DNA of 64,000 nucleotides from JAIOTH01 sp964486685. GTDB lineage: Bacteria > Patescibacteriota > Patescibacteriia > UBA1558 > S5-K13. This document shows positions 34,862-43,430 of the stretch, in pieces. Location of the stretch: assembly GCA_964486685.1 (NCBI GenBank), contig CAZAOE010000002.1, positions 10,728 to 74,727 of the forward strand, read 5' to 3'. The notes under the pieces were generated by a model. The model had not been told where the DNA came from and searched no databases. It was given only the letters and a program-made list of their open reading frames with translations. The translations under genes and the position numbers were made by a program. How positions within the stretch are numbered: position 1 is the stretch's first letter; each line of letters starts with the position of its first letter.

Positions 34862-36130
34862 ATGTATAAAATAGCAATCTTACAGTTTCCTGGAACTAAT
34901 TGTGAATATGAAGCTCGACGAGCTGTAAATAACTCTGGAATGCAAGGAGAGTTTTTTCGCTGGAATCAAAATGCCGAAGAATTAAAAGATTATGATGGCT
35001 ATGTCGTGGCGGGTGGTTTTTCCTATGAGGATAGGTCTCGAGCTGGAATAATTGCTTCCTTAGATCCGATTATGAAGAAAATTAGAGCAGAGGCTGAAAA
35101 GGGTAAACCAATTATTGGGATTTGTAATGGTTGCCAAATTTTAATGGAAACTGGTTTGGTTCCTGGTTTAGAAAATAATGCTTTGGGAGGAGCCCTAGCT
35201 TTAAATACTAGAGCTAAAGATGGAAAAATTATTGATACAGGATATTATAATGAACAAATTTATATTAAAAATCAAGCTAGCAATCGTTGTGCTTTTAATT
35301 TAAAAACTGATGCTGACCATTATTTTAGATTACCAATTGCTCATGGAGAAGGAAGGTTTGTTTTAGAACTAGAATTATTAGAAGAATTAAAGAAGAATAA
35401 TCAAATAGTTTTTCGCTATTGTGATCAGGACGGAAATATTAAAAATGAGTATCAAATAAATCCCAATGGCACTATTGATAATATCGCTGGAATTTGTAAT
35501 AAGGAAGGAAATGTTTTAGCGCTTATGCCTCATCCTGAAAGAGTAGCGGAAGGACGGTTTATTTTTGATTCAATGAAGAAATATATTGAGGATAGTTCAA
35601 AGTTGCAAGTTACCCCCTTTCGCTCAAGCTTCGGGGGGCAAGCAAGTTACAAGTTAGAATATTTTAAGGAAAAAGAAAAACCAAAAAAATATAGTAAACA
35701 AAAAGACTCTGTTGAATTATTTGTAGACCTTATTATTACTGATAATGAGGCTGTTACTGTAGAAAATGCTTTAAAACAATCTGGATTTGAAAATGTAGAA
35801 ATCAAAAAGAAAGTTTATTGGGAAATTAAAGCAGATGATTTAGATTTAGAAGCTTTAATTAAATCCGGAGAGTTATTAAATACTAATAAAGAACTAGTAG
35901 TTAATAAATTAGAAGAGGACTATTATAATTTGCTAGTAATGTATAAGGGTAATGATGAGGGTAAAGGTAAATTAATTACTTTAAAAGATAAATTAGGATT
36001 TGATAATATAGAAGATATTAAAAAAGGAATTTTGTGGCAAATTAAATGTAAGGAAGAAGATCTAGAGAAAATTTTAGCTACAAATATTTTTTATAATTCT
36101 TTTTCGCAAGACTATTTTAAATATGTATAA
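34862..36130 (+). CDS. purQ: PurQ-PurS fusion: FGAM synthase glutaminase with two PurS-like domains
   Basis: The first ~245 residues are PurQ, the class I glutamine amidotransferase that feeds ammonia to PurL: ILQFPGTNCEYEARRAV, GGFSYEDRSRAG, IIGICNGCQIL (catalytic Cys) and LMPHPERV (catalytic His/Glu). A linker encoded by an interspersed repeat (35605-35650, VTPFRSSFGGQASYK) leads to about 145 residues that read as two PurS-like units: VELFVDLIITDNEAVTVENALKQSGFENVEI and LLVMYKGNDEGKGKLITLKDKLGFDNIEDI. PurS normally bridges PurQ and PurL, so one chain supplies both partners. ATG 34862 is preferred over TTG 34850. Confidence 0.85.
   Translation: MYKIAILQFPGTNCEYEARRAVNNSGMQGEFFRWNQNAEELKDYDGYVVAGGFSYEDRSRAGIIASLDPIMKKIRAEAEKGKPIIGICNGCQILMETGLVPGLENNALGGALALNTRAKDGKIIDTGYYNEQIYIKNQASNRCAFNLKTDADHYFRLPIAHGEGRFVLELELLEELKKNNQIVFRYCDQDGNIKNEYQINPNGTIDNIAGICNKEGNVLALMPHPERVAEGRFIFDSMKKYIEDSSKLQVTPFRSSFGGQASYKLEYFKEKEKPKKYSKQKDSVELFVDLIITDNEAVTVENALKQSGFENVEIKKKVYWEIKADDLDLEALIKSGELLNTNKELVVNKLEEDYYNLLVMYKGNDEGKGKLITLKDKLGFDNIEDIKKGILWQIKCKEEDLEKILATNIFYNSFSQDYFKYV
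35605..35650 (-). repeat. Interspersed repeat inserted in frame in purQ/purS
   Basis: Its reverse complement matches the intergenic element at 63873-63915 with only two differences over about 40 bases (core gaagcttgagcgaaaggggg). The word caagtta lies on both sides of it. Confidence 0.85.
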
Positions 36131-36136
36131 TGTATT

Positions 36137-37093
36137 ATGGATAAAGAAATAATAAAAAACAATTTAAAAAATACTTTAACTGAGATTAATATTCCTGAAT
36201 TAGGAGAAAAGAAAATTGGTAAAGTTAGGGATACTTACTTTAAAGATAATTCAATTATTTTAATTACTACTGATAGACAGAGTGCTTTTGATAGAATTTT
36301 AGCTGCTATTCCTTTTAAAGGACAAGTTTTAAATCAAACATCTGCTTGGTGGTTTGAAAAAACTAAGGACATTATTCCTAATTCAGTTGTTTCAATGCCT
36401 GACCCTAATGTAGTAATTCAAAAAAAATGCCAAGTATTTCCTTTTGAAGTAATTGTTCGAGGTTATTTAACTGGCTCTACTTCAACTTCCGCTTGGACTA
36501 ATTATGAAAAAGGAGTTCGAAAATTATGTGGCAATCTTTTGCCAGACGGAATGGTAAAAAACAAAAAGTTTGAGAAGAATATTGTTACTCCGAGTACTAA
36601 ATTTGAAGAACATGACCGAAATATTAGTGGTGAAGATATTATTAAAGAAAGTTTTGCCACTAGAGAAGAATGGAAATATATTTCCAGTAAAGCTTTAGAA
36701 ATATTTTCTTGGGGGCAAGAAATTGCCAAGGAGCACGGTTTAATTTTAGTAGATACTAAATATGAATTTGGAAAAGACACTGAAGGTAATATAATGTTAA
36801 TAGATGAAATTCATACTCCCGATTCTTCTCGTTATTGGTTAGCTGATACTTATGAACAAAATATCACTGAAAAAAAAGAGCCGGATAATATAGATAAAGA
36901 GTTTTTAAGATTATGGTTTAAAGAAAATTGTGATCCTTATAATGACGCAGAATTACCTCCGGCACCAGATGAATTAGTAATTGAGCTTTCCAAAAGATAT
37001 ATTCAATTATATGAAATGATTACTGGAGAAGAATTTCAGTTTCCTGAAGGGAATATTGAGGAGAGAATTAAAAATAGTTTAAAAAATATATAG
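36137..37093 (+). CDS. purC: SAICAR synthetase
   Basis: This enzyme condenses CAIR with aspartate using ATP. The 318-residue protein has GKVRDTY, LITTDRQSAFDRILAAIPFKGQVLNQTSAWWF, VIVRGYLTGSTSTSAWTNYEKG and the C-terminal VDTKYEFGKD..NIMLIDEIHTPDSSRYW. It is the longer form related to yeast Ade1. It starts six bases after purQ/S ends. All signature motifs are intact. Confidence 0.96.
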   Translation: MDKEIIKNNLKNTLTEINIPELGEKKIGKVRDTYFKDNSIILITTDRQSAFDRILAAIPFKGQVLNQTSAWWFEKTKDIIPNSVVSMPDPNVVIQKKCQVFPFEVIVRGYLTGSTSTSAWTNYEKGVRKLCGNLLPDGMVKNKKFEKNIVTPSTKFEEHDRNISGEDIIKESFATREEWKYISSKALEIFSWGQEIAKEHGLILVDTKYEFGKDTEGNIMLIDEIHTPDSSRYWLADTYEQNITEKKEPDNIDKEFLRLWFKENCDPYNDAELPPAPDELVIELSKRYIQLYEMITGEEFQFPEGNIEERIKNSLKNI

Positions 37094-37287
37094 ATTAAAG
37101 AATTTTCAATTACCAATTTAAAATTTTAATTTAATAACCAATTTATTAATTATCAATGTCTTACTAACTTTATTCATTGCAGGAAACGTTTGTTTATTGA
37201 TAGAAATTGAAAATTGAAGTATTGAATTTTAAATGAAAATTGATAATTTAAAATTGTAAATTGATATAAATAATTACAAACAAATAT
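37094..37287 (+). repeat. Word-iterated spacer (accaattta / aaattgaa type)
   Basis: This 194-base spacer is made of the same accaattt/aaattgaa words as 34710-34861, again left-right self-complementary, with one unrelated central block (about 37156-37200). No gene is seen. Confidence 0.45.
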
Positions 37288-37680
37288 ATGCCAAAAGCAA
37301 TAATCATCATGGGATCAGAATCTGATAAAGATTTTGTTCAAAAAATTACCAGTAAATTAAAAGAGTTAAACATTGAATTTGAAGAACATGTAGCTTCTGC
37401 TCATAAACAACCAAAAGAAGTTTTAGAAATTGTGGAAAAAAATAATGAATCAGATGATAAATTATGTTATATTACAGTTGCAGGAAGAAGTAATGCTCTG
37501 TCAGGATTTGTAGCAGCCAGCGCTAAGCAACCAGTCTTAGCTTGCCCACCATTCAAAGATAAGCATGATTATCTAATAAACATTCATTCTACTCTTCAAA
37601 TGCCTTCTAAGGTGCCAGTAATGACTGTAATTGACCCAGGAAATGTCGCTTTAGCCGTGCAGAGAATTTTAAACTTATAA
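37288..37680 (+). CDS. purE: AIR carboxylase, class II-like PurE
   Basis: A 130-residue PurE fold with MGSESDKDFV and EEHVASAHKQPKEVL. The distal part reads VAGRSNALSGFVAASAKQPVLACPPFKDKHD. The AGRSN and CPP features are those of class II enzymes (metazoan and some bacterial types), which carboxylate AIR directly with CO2. Class I enzymes instead have AGGAAHLPGMVA and need PurK. No purK gene is seen in the cluster, consistent with class II. It sits four bases before purB. Function is confident; the class is inferred from these motifs. Confidence 0.9.
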   Translation: MPKAIIIMGSESDKDFVQKITSKLKELNIEFEEHVASAHKQPKEVLEIVEKNNESDDKLCYITVAGRSNALSGFVAASAKQPVLACPPFKDKHDYLINIHSTLQMPSKVPVMTVIDPGNVALAVQRILNL

Positions 37681-37684
37681 CTAC

Positions 37685-39010
37685 ATGGATTCATTAAACA
37701 ATATTTGTCCTTTGGATGGACGTTATCAAAAAAACTTGGAGATTTTTCAAGAGTATTTTTCTGAGAGCGCTTTGATTACATATCGAGCAGAGGTAGAAAA
37801 GAAATATTTAATAGCTTTATTAAAATTATTAAAGAAAGCTAGTGTTTCAGAATTAAATAAAATTTCCAAGATTAAAATAGATTCAGTTAAAGTTAAAAAA
37901 ATTGAAACTATTATAAATCATGATGTTAAAGCAGTAGAGTATTATTTGAAGGAAGAGTTAAAAAAATTAAAATTTAAAGATAATATTTTAGAGTTAGTAC
38001 ACTTTGCTTTAACTTCTGAAGATATAAATAATTTAGCCTACTCTTTAATGTTTAAAGATGCTTTAGAAAAGGTTTATCTACCAGAATTAAATAAAGTTGT
38101 TAAAGAATTGAAAAAACTAGCTCAAAAATATAAAGATCAAACTATTTTAAGTATGACTCATGGACAGCCAGCTACTCCTACAACACTAGGAAAAGAAATG
38201 GCTGTTTTTGTTTATCGTTTAAATAGACAATTAAAATTTAGTCCTTTGCTAGGAAAATTATCTGGAGCTACTTCTAATTGGGCAGCACACTATGTTGCTT
38301 ATCCAAAAATTGATTGGTTTAAATTTAGTGAAAAATTTGTGAAGTCATTAGGACTAGAATTAAATCCTTTGACTATTCAAATTGAATCACATGATAGCTT
38401 AGCGGAAAATTATCAGCAAGTTATTCGAATAAATAATATTTTGAAAGATTTTTCGCGCGATATGTGGTTCTATATATCTAGAGGCATTTTCAAACAAAAA
38501 GTAGTTAAGGGTGAAGTTGGTTCATCAACTATGCCTCACAAAGTAAATCCAATTAGATTTGAAAACGCGGAAGGTAATTTGGGAATGAGCACAGCTATTT
38601 TTGATTTTATGGCTAATAAGTTAACAATCTCTCGAATGCAAAGAGATTTATCTGATTCTACGGTTTTAAGAAATCAAGGATTGGCCTTGGGTTATAGCTT
38701 TTTAGCTTTACAAAATATTAATAAAGGCTTAGCTCGGGTGCAAGTTAATAATGAAAAAATTAAAGATGAATTAAATAATAATTGGGAAGTTTTAGCTGAA
38801 CCAATTCAAACTGTTTTAAGAAAATTAGGATATAAAGGAGCTTATGAAGAATTAAAGAAATTAACTCGAGGTAAAAAATTAAATCAAGAAATTATTCAGG
38901 ACTTTGTAGATTCTTTAAAAATTCCAGAAGAGGAAAAAAATAAGTTAAAAAAATTAAGTCCATTTAATTATAATGGTATTTCGGAAAAATTAATTAAATA
39001 TATAAAATAG
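37685..39010 (+). CDS. purB: Adenylosuccinate lyase
   Basis: This 441-residue lyase cleaves SAICAR to AICAR and adenylosuccinate to AMP. It begins NNICPLDGRYQ and has HFALTSEDINNLAYSL, SMTHGQPATPTTLGKEMA and the signature loop GSSTMPHKVNPIRFENAEGN, with the catalytic Ser in the flexible loop. The N-terminal sequence resembles the E. coli-type enzyme. It forms a tight pair with purE (four-base spacing). Confidence 0.96.
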   Translation: MDSLNNICPLDGRYQKNLEIFQEYFSESALITYRAEVEKKYLIALLKLLKKASVSELNKISKIKIDSVKVKKIETIINHDVKAVEYYLKEELKKLKFKDNILELVHFALTSEDINNLAYSLMFKDALEKVYLPELNKVVKELKKLAQKYKDQTILSMTHGQPATPTTLGKEMAVFVYRLNRQLKFSPLLGKLSGATSNWAAHYVAYPKIDWFKFSEKFVKSLGLELNPLTIQIESHDSLAENYQQVIRINNILKDFSRDMWFYISRGIFKQKVVKGEVGSSTMPHKVNPIRFENAEGNLGMSTAIFDFMANKLTISRMQRDLSDSTVLRNQGLALGYSFLALQNINKGLARVQVNNEKIKDELNNNWEVLAEPIQTVLRKLGYKGAYEELKKLTRGKKLNQEIIQDFVDSLKIPEEEKNKLKKLSPFNYNGISEKLIKYIK

Positions 39011-39077
39011 TTGAAAGTCGCAAGTCGCAAGTTAAAAGTACTTGTAACTTGAAACTTTATAACTTGTAACTAACCCT
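39011..39077 (+). repeat. Word-iterated spacer (aagtcgcaagtt / aacttgtaac type)
   Basis: Left-half words (gcaagttaaaagtac) are complementary to right-half words (ttgtaacttg), giving an imperfect hairpin before purF. Confidence 0.4.
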
Positions 39078-40553
39078 ATGTGTGGAGTGGTCGGAATATT
39101 TGGCAAAAAAGAAATTAGAGCCAGTTTAGAATTATATGATTCTTTAATTGCTTTACAGCATCGCGGTCAGGATTCGGCTGGAATCATAACTTATAACGAA
39201 GGCTTTCATTTACACAAAGATTTGGGTTTAGTGTGCAATGTTTTTAATGAACAATCCCTTTTTAGATTAAAAGGAAATATAGGTATTGGACATGTGCGGT
39301 ATTCAACCGTGGGCGATGGTACGGCTGGTGATGCTCAGCCGTTTTTAGTTAATTCTCCTTATGGAATTGCCGTGGCGCATAATGGCAATATTACTAATTT
39401 TTCTGAACTCAAAAAAGAATTAGCTGAAAAAGATTTACGCCAAACTAATTCTGATTGTGATGCGGAGATAATTTTAAATGTTTTTGCTAGTGCTTTAGTT
39501 AAACAAAAAGAAAAAGATTTTAAAAATCAAATTTTCAAAGCTGTAGCCGAAGTTCATCAAAGAGTTCAAGGTAGTTATTCAGTGGTGGCTGTTATTGCTG
39601 GTAAGGGCATGGTAGCTTTTCGGGATCCGCGGGGCATTAAGCCTTTAGTAATGGGCCGACGAGGAAAAGAATATATTTTTGCTTCGGAAAATGTGATGTT
39701 TAGTATGCTTAATTTTAAATATCAAGGCGATGTCCAGCCCGGGGAGTGTATTTTTATTGATGCTGACCAAAAGATGCATCAAAAAATCATTACTTCTAAA
39801 CCGCATTGTCCTTGTATTTTTGAATATGTTTATTTTGCCCGACCGGATGCTTTAATTGATAATATTAGTGTTTATAAATCTCGTTTACGCATGGGTAATA
39901 AATTGGCGGCTCGACTTAAGCCTTTATTAAAGAAATTAAAAATAGATGTAGTGATTCCGGCGCCGAGTACTTCTAATACGGCGGCTTTAACTTTGGCTTA
40001 TGATTTAGGAGTGAAATATCGGGAAGGTTTAATCAAAAATCATTTTATTGGCCGGACTTTTATTATGCAAAACCAAGAAGTGCGGAAAAAATCAGTGAAG
40101 TATAAATTGTCGCCAGTAGAATTGGAAATTAAGGACCGGAACGTTTTATTATTAGATGATAGTATTGTGCGAGGTAATACTTCTAAAGAAATAGTTAAAT
40201 TATTAAAAGATGCTGGCGCTCGAAAGGTTTATTTTGCGGTTTGCTCTCCGCCAATTAAATTTCCTTGTGTATATGGGATTGATATGCCTACCCGGCAGGA
40301 ATTAATTGCTTATAATAAGGAGACTATTGCAGAAATTCAGCAAGAAGTGGGGGCTGATTTTTTAATTTATCAAGAGTTAGATGATTTAATTGAGGCGGTT
40401 CATGAAGGAAATCCAGAGGTTAAGGAATATTGTACGGCTTGTTTTTCCGGAAAATACCCGACAGATATTTCACCAGAGGAATTATTGAAATTAGAAGAAG
40501 AGCGTTTAGCAATTAGAAAAAAGCAAAAAGAGCAATTGAAAATATTTAAGTAA
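39078..40553 (+). CDS. purF: Amidophosphoribosyltransferase
   Basis: This is the first step of purine synthesis: PRPP plus glutamine to phosphoribosylamine. The protein starts MCGVVGIFG, so the N-terminal nucleophile Cys2 is exposed without a long propeptide. GIGHVRYSTVG and AVAHNGNITN belong to the glutaminase domain. The PRPP loop is NVLLLDDSIVRGNTSKEIV. Cys residues in CPCIFEYVYFARPD, KFPCVYGIDM and YCTACFSGKYP match the [4Fe-4S] ligands of the Bacillus-type enzyme. Length (491) is normal. Confidence 0.97.
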   Translation: MCGVVGIFGKKEIRASLELYDSLIALQHRGQDSAGIITYNEGFHLHKDLGLVCNVFNEQSLFRLKGNIGIGHVRYSTVGDGTAGDAQPFLVNSPYGIAVAHNGNITNFSELKKELAEKDLRQTNSDCDAEIILNVFASALVKQKEKDFKNQIFKAVAEVHQRVQGSYSVVAVIAGKGMVAFRDPRGIKPLVMGRRGKEYIFASENVMFSMLNFKYQGDVQPGECIFIDADQKMHQKIITSKPHCPCIFEYVYFARPDALIDNISVYKSRLRMGNKLAARLKPLLKKLKIDVVIPAPSTSNTAALTLAYDLGVKYREGLIKNHFIGRTFIMQNQEVRKKSVKYKLSPVELEIKDRNVLLLDDSIVRGNTSKEIVKLLKDAGARKVYFAVCSPPIKFPCVYGIDMPTRQELIAYNKETIAEIQQEVGADFLIYQELDDLIEAVHEGNPEVKEYCTACFSGKYPTDISPEELLKLEEERLAIRKKQKEQLKIFK

Positions 40554-40556
40554 TAT

Positions 40557-40743
40557 AATAATGCCAATATACTAATGTATATTAATAATACGAATATTAT
40601 ACCAATAGTTAGTATTGTTTGTATTAATTAAAATATTTATTCGTATTGTATTAGTATAACCTGCCTTCGCCGAAGCGTAGCTTCAGCTACGCGCAGGCAG
40701 GTTAGTATCAATTTGTATATTAGAATTATAATAATATTAGTAT
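40557..40743 (+). repeat. Word-iterated spacer with inserted GC-rich hairpin
   Basis: The spacer consists of attagtat/ccaatat words and is interrupted at 40658-40703 by a strong hairpin (AACCTGCC...GCGTAGC-ttca-GCTACGC...GGCAGGTT). TTAGTAT occurs on each side (40651-40657 and 40702-40708). Confidence 0.6.
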
Positions 40744-42039
40744 ATGAAAATACTCTTAATAGGAAGTGGAGCGCGAGAACATATTATTGCCCGCAGATTA
40801 AAAGATAATCCAGAGACGGAATTATTTGTTTTTGCTTCTAATCATAATCCCGGAATTTTAAAATTAGCCCAAGATATGCATGTTGGTAATTTAAAGGACA
40901 ATAAAGAAATTTTAGAATATGTGAGTCAGATCAAACCAGATATAGCTTGGATTGGTCCAGAAACTCCTTTAGCTCAAGGTATTGTAGATTTATTAGTAGC
41001 ATTAGACATTGAGTGTGTTGGTCCATTTAAAGATCTAGCTAAAATTGAGACTAGTAAGGCTTTTACTAGAAATTTATTAGTAGAAAATAATATTTTAGCT
41101 TATCCAAAATTTAAAGTTTTCGATTCTGAAGAAAACTTAAAAGAATTTATAGATACTTTAGAGCAATTTGTAATTAAACCTGATGGTTTAACTGGTGGTA
41201 AAGGCGTTCAAGTTCAAGGAGATCATTTTCAAGATTTTGACGAAGCTTTACCATATATGCGAGAATTAATTGCTAAAGGAGAGAGCATTATAATAGAAGA
41301 AAAATTAATTGGCCAAGAGTTTAGTTTAATGAGTTTTTGTGATGGCGAACATGCTCAATATATGCCAGCCGTGCAGGATCATAAACGAGCCCATGAAGAT
41401 GATAAAGGTCCAAATACTGGTGGCATGGGTTCTTATTCTTGTGCTAATCACAGCTTACCATTTTTGAAAGAAGAAGATATTCAAGCTGCTCAGAAAATTA
41501 ACGAGCAAGTTTTAGTTAGTTTACCTGGCTATAAAGGAATTCTTTATGGTGGATTTATTGCTACTAAAAATGGAGTTAAATTAATTGAATACAATGCTCG
41601 CTTTGGGGATCCTGAGGCTATGAATGTTTTATCATTATTACAAACAGATTTAACCGAGATTAGTCAGGCCATTGTTAATGGCACCTTAGATCAAATAAAA
41701 GTTGAATTTGAGAATAAAGCTACAGTTTGTAAATATATCGTGCCCGAAGGTTATCCCACTAATCCAGTCAAAGATCAGATTATAGATATTTCAGAAGTTG
41801 ATCAAACTAAAGTTAGTTTGTATTATGCTTCTCTTGATCAGACAGAAGAAGGATTATGCCTAAAAGGTTCTCGAGCTTTAGGAATGGTGGCTAAGGATGA
41901 TACTTTAGCCGAGGCTGAAAAAATTGTGCAGAGGGAAATTGTTAAAGTAAAAGGCCCAGTATTTTTTCGGAAAGATATTGGGACGGCTGAACTAATTGAG
42001 AAGAGAGTAGAGATGATGAGGGAATTAAGGAATAATTGA
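40744..42039 (+). CDS. purD: Phosphoribosylamine-glycine ligase (GAR synthetase)
   Basis: This ATP-grasp enzyme couples glycine to phosphoribosylamine, step two of the pathway. It has MKILLIGSGAREHIIARRL, WIGPETPLAQGI, FVIKPDGLTGGKGVQV, DHKRAHEDDKGPNTGGMGSY and EYNARFGDPEAMNVLSLL. The 431 residues match the family. It follows the word-iterated spacer 40557-40743 rather than any Shine-Dalgarno. Confidence 0.97.
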   Translation: MKILLIGSGAREHIIARRLKDNPETELFVFASNHNPGILKLAQDMHVGNLKDNKEILEYVSQIKPDIAWIGPETPLAQGIVDLLVALDIECVGPFKDLAKIETSKAFTRNLLVENNILAYPKFKVFDSEENLKEFIDTLEQFVIKPDGLTGGKGVQVQGDHFQDFDEALPYMRELIAKGESIIIEEKLIGQEFSLMSFCDGEHAQYMPAVQDHKRAHEDDKGPNTGGMGSYSCANHSLPFLKEEDIQAAQKINEQVLVSLPGYKGILYGGFIATKNGVKLIEYNARFGDPEAMNVLSLLQTDLTEISQAIVNGTLDQIKVEFENKATVCKYIVPEGYPTNPVKDQIIDISEVDQTKVSLYYASLDQTEEGLCLKGSRALGMVAKDDTLAEAEKIVQREIVKVKGPVFFRKDIGTAELIEKRVEMMRELRNN

Positions 42040-42094
42040 TTTTTAAAAATTTATATACCATGCTTGTCATATAATTATAATTAATTTCAAAATT

Positions 42095-42757
42095 ATGAGA
42101 TTAATCATTGTTAGACACGGTGAGACAAAATTAAATAAAGAAGGTCGTATTCAAGGTCAATTATGTAATTCTGATTTTACTGAAAGAGGTTTAAAACAGA
42201 TAGAAAAAGTTATTAATAAATTGAAAAAATATTCCATTGGTAGTATTTTTAGTTGTGATACCCTTAGATGTTTAAAAATAGCAGAGAAAATTGCTAAACT
42301 TAAGAAAATTTCTAATTTTATTGATCAAAGGTTGCGTTCTAGAACATGGGGCATTTTAGATGGTAAAACTAGGGGAGAAATTGCTAGATTATTTCCAGAC
42401 TCTGGTTATAATATTAAAGGTAAGACCACAGATCAAGGCAAGAAATATTATTTTAAACCACCTCAAGGTGAAACTTGGTTTGAAGCTGTTAGAAGGATAG
42501 AAGAATTTGTGAAAGATTTTTTGAAAAATTATTATAGTAAAAATACAGTAGTTATTGTCGGTCACAGTGGTGTTTGTAGAGCAATGATTACTTATTTATG
42601 TAGTTTAGAAAAGTTTACTTTAATTGGTAAACCGATTGATAATGTGACATTTAATATTTTTAATATTAAGAAACAGAAAGATAATAGATTTTTAATTTTT
42701 AATTTTAGTTTTTTATTTAAATACAAGAAAACTTTTTTTAATATTTTACAAGTATGA
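42095..42757 (+). CDS. Histidine phosphatase family protein (phosphoglycerate mutase-like)
   Basis: A 220-residue histidine phosphatase with the catalytic RHGETKLNKEGRIQG at the N-terminus, SCDTLRCLKIAEKI and GHSGVCRAMITYL holding the second His. The C-terminal tail is rich in Phe/Lys and may be amphipathic. It lies within the purine cluster and overlaps purN by four bases (ATGA), so it is co-translated with it. A role in removing a phosphorylated side product is possible but unproven. Alternatives are cobC-like or mutase-like activity. Confidence 0.85.
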   Translation: MRLIIVRHGETKLNKEGRIQGQLCNSDFTERGLKQIEKVINKLKKYSIGSIFSCDTLRCLKIAEKIAKLKKISNFIDQRLRSRTWGILDGKTRGEIARLFPDSGYNIKGKTTDQGKKYYFKPPQGETWFEAVRRIEEFVKDFLKNYYSKNTVVIVGHSGVCRAMITYLCSLEKFTLIGKPIDNVTFNIFNIKKQKDNRFLIFNFSFLFKYKKTFFNILQV

Positions 42758-43353
42758 AGGATTTAAAAATCGCCGTTTTAGGTTCTACCAATGGAACTGA
42801 CTTACAAGCTTTAATAGATCATCAGATTCCAGTGGAACTCGTTATTTCTAACAAAAAGAATGCTGGTATTTTAGAGCGGGCAAAAAAGGATGGATATCCA
42901 GTTTTATTTATTTCAGCTCAGGACAAGACTAGAGAGGAATTTGATCGAGAAGTAATGAAAGTTTTAAAAGCTAAAGAAATCAATTTAATTTTATTAATTG
43001 GCTATATGCGTTATTTGTCAGCTGAGTTTGTTAACCAATATCGTAATCAGATAATGAATATTCATCCTTCTTTATTACCAGCTTTTGCGGGGAGAATGGA
43101 CAAGAATGTTCATGAAGAAGTTTTAAAAAGTGGCGTTAAAACAACAGGTTGTACTTTACATTTTGTTGATGAAGGAGCTGACACTGGTCCGATTATTTTG
43201 CAAAAGGAAGTTGCTGTTGAAGAAAATGAAACTGTAGATTCTTTAAAAGCTAAAGTGCAAAAAGCGGAACAGGAGATTATTCTGGAAGGCATAGAGTTAT
43301 TTGCTGATAGTAGACTAGAAGTTAAAAATGGTCTGGTAAATATAAAGGAGTGA
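42754..43353 (+). CDS. purN: Phosphoribosylglycinamide formyltransferase
   Basis: PurN transfers a formyl group from 10-formyl-THF to GAR. The 199-residue protein has IAVLGSTNGTDLQALID, the catalytic block NIHPSLLPAFAGRMD (Asn/His) and TTGCTLHFVDEGADTGPII with the essential Asp. The usual G.G(S)N loop is GSTNGT. It depends on FolD (29212) for its cofactor. It starts within the end of the preceding histidine phosphatase gene. Confidence 0.95.
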   Translation: MKDLKIAVLGSTNGTDLQALIDHQIPVELVISNKKNAGILERAKKDGYPVLFISAQDKTREEFDREVMKVLKAKEINLILLIGYMRYLSAEFVNQYRNQIMNIHPSLLPAFAGRMDKNVHEEVLKSGVKTTGCTLHFVDEGADTGPIILQKEVAVEENETVDSLKAKVQKAEQEIILEGIELFADSRLEVKNGLVNIKE

Positions 43354-43355
43354 AG

Positions 43356-43430
43356 ATATGAAGTGCGAATTACGGAGTACGGGTTGATTTTCCGTAATCC
43401 TTAATTCGTAATTCATAATTCGTAACATAT
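43356..43430 (+). repeat. Word-iterated spacer (gaattacgg / cgtaattc type)
   Basis: cgaattacgga on the left is complementary to tccgtaat..aattcg on the right. Related words fill 63746-63800. Confidence 0.45.
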
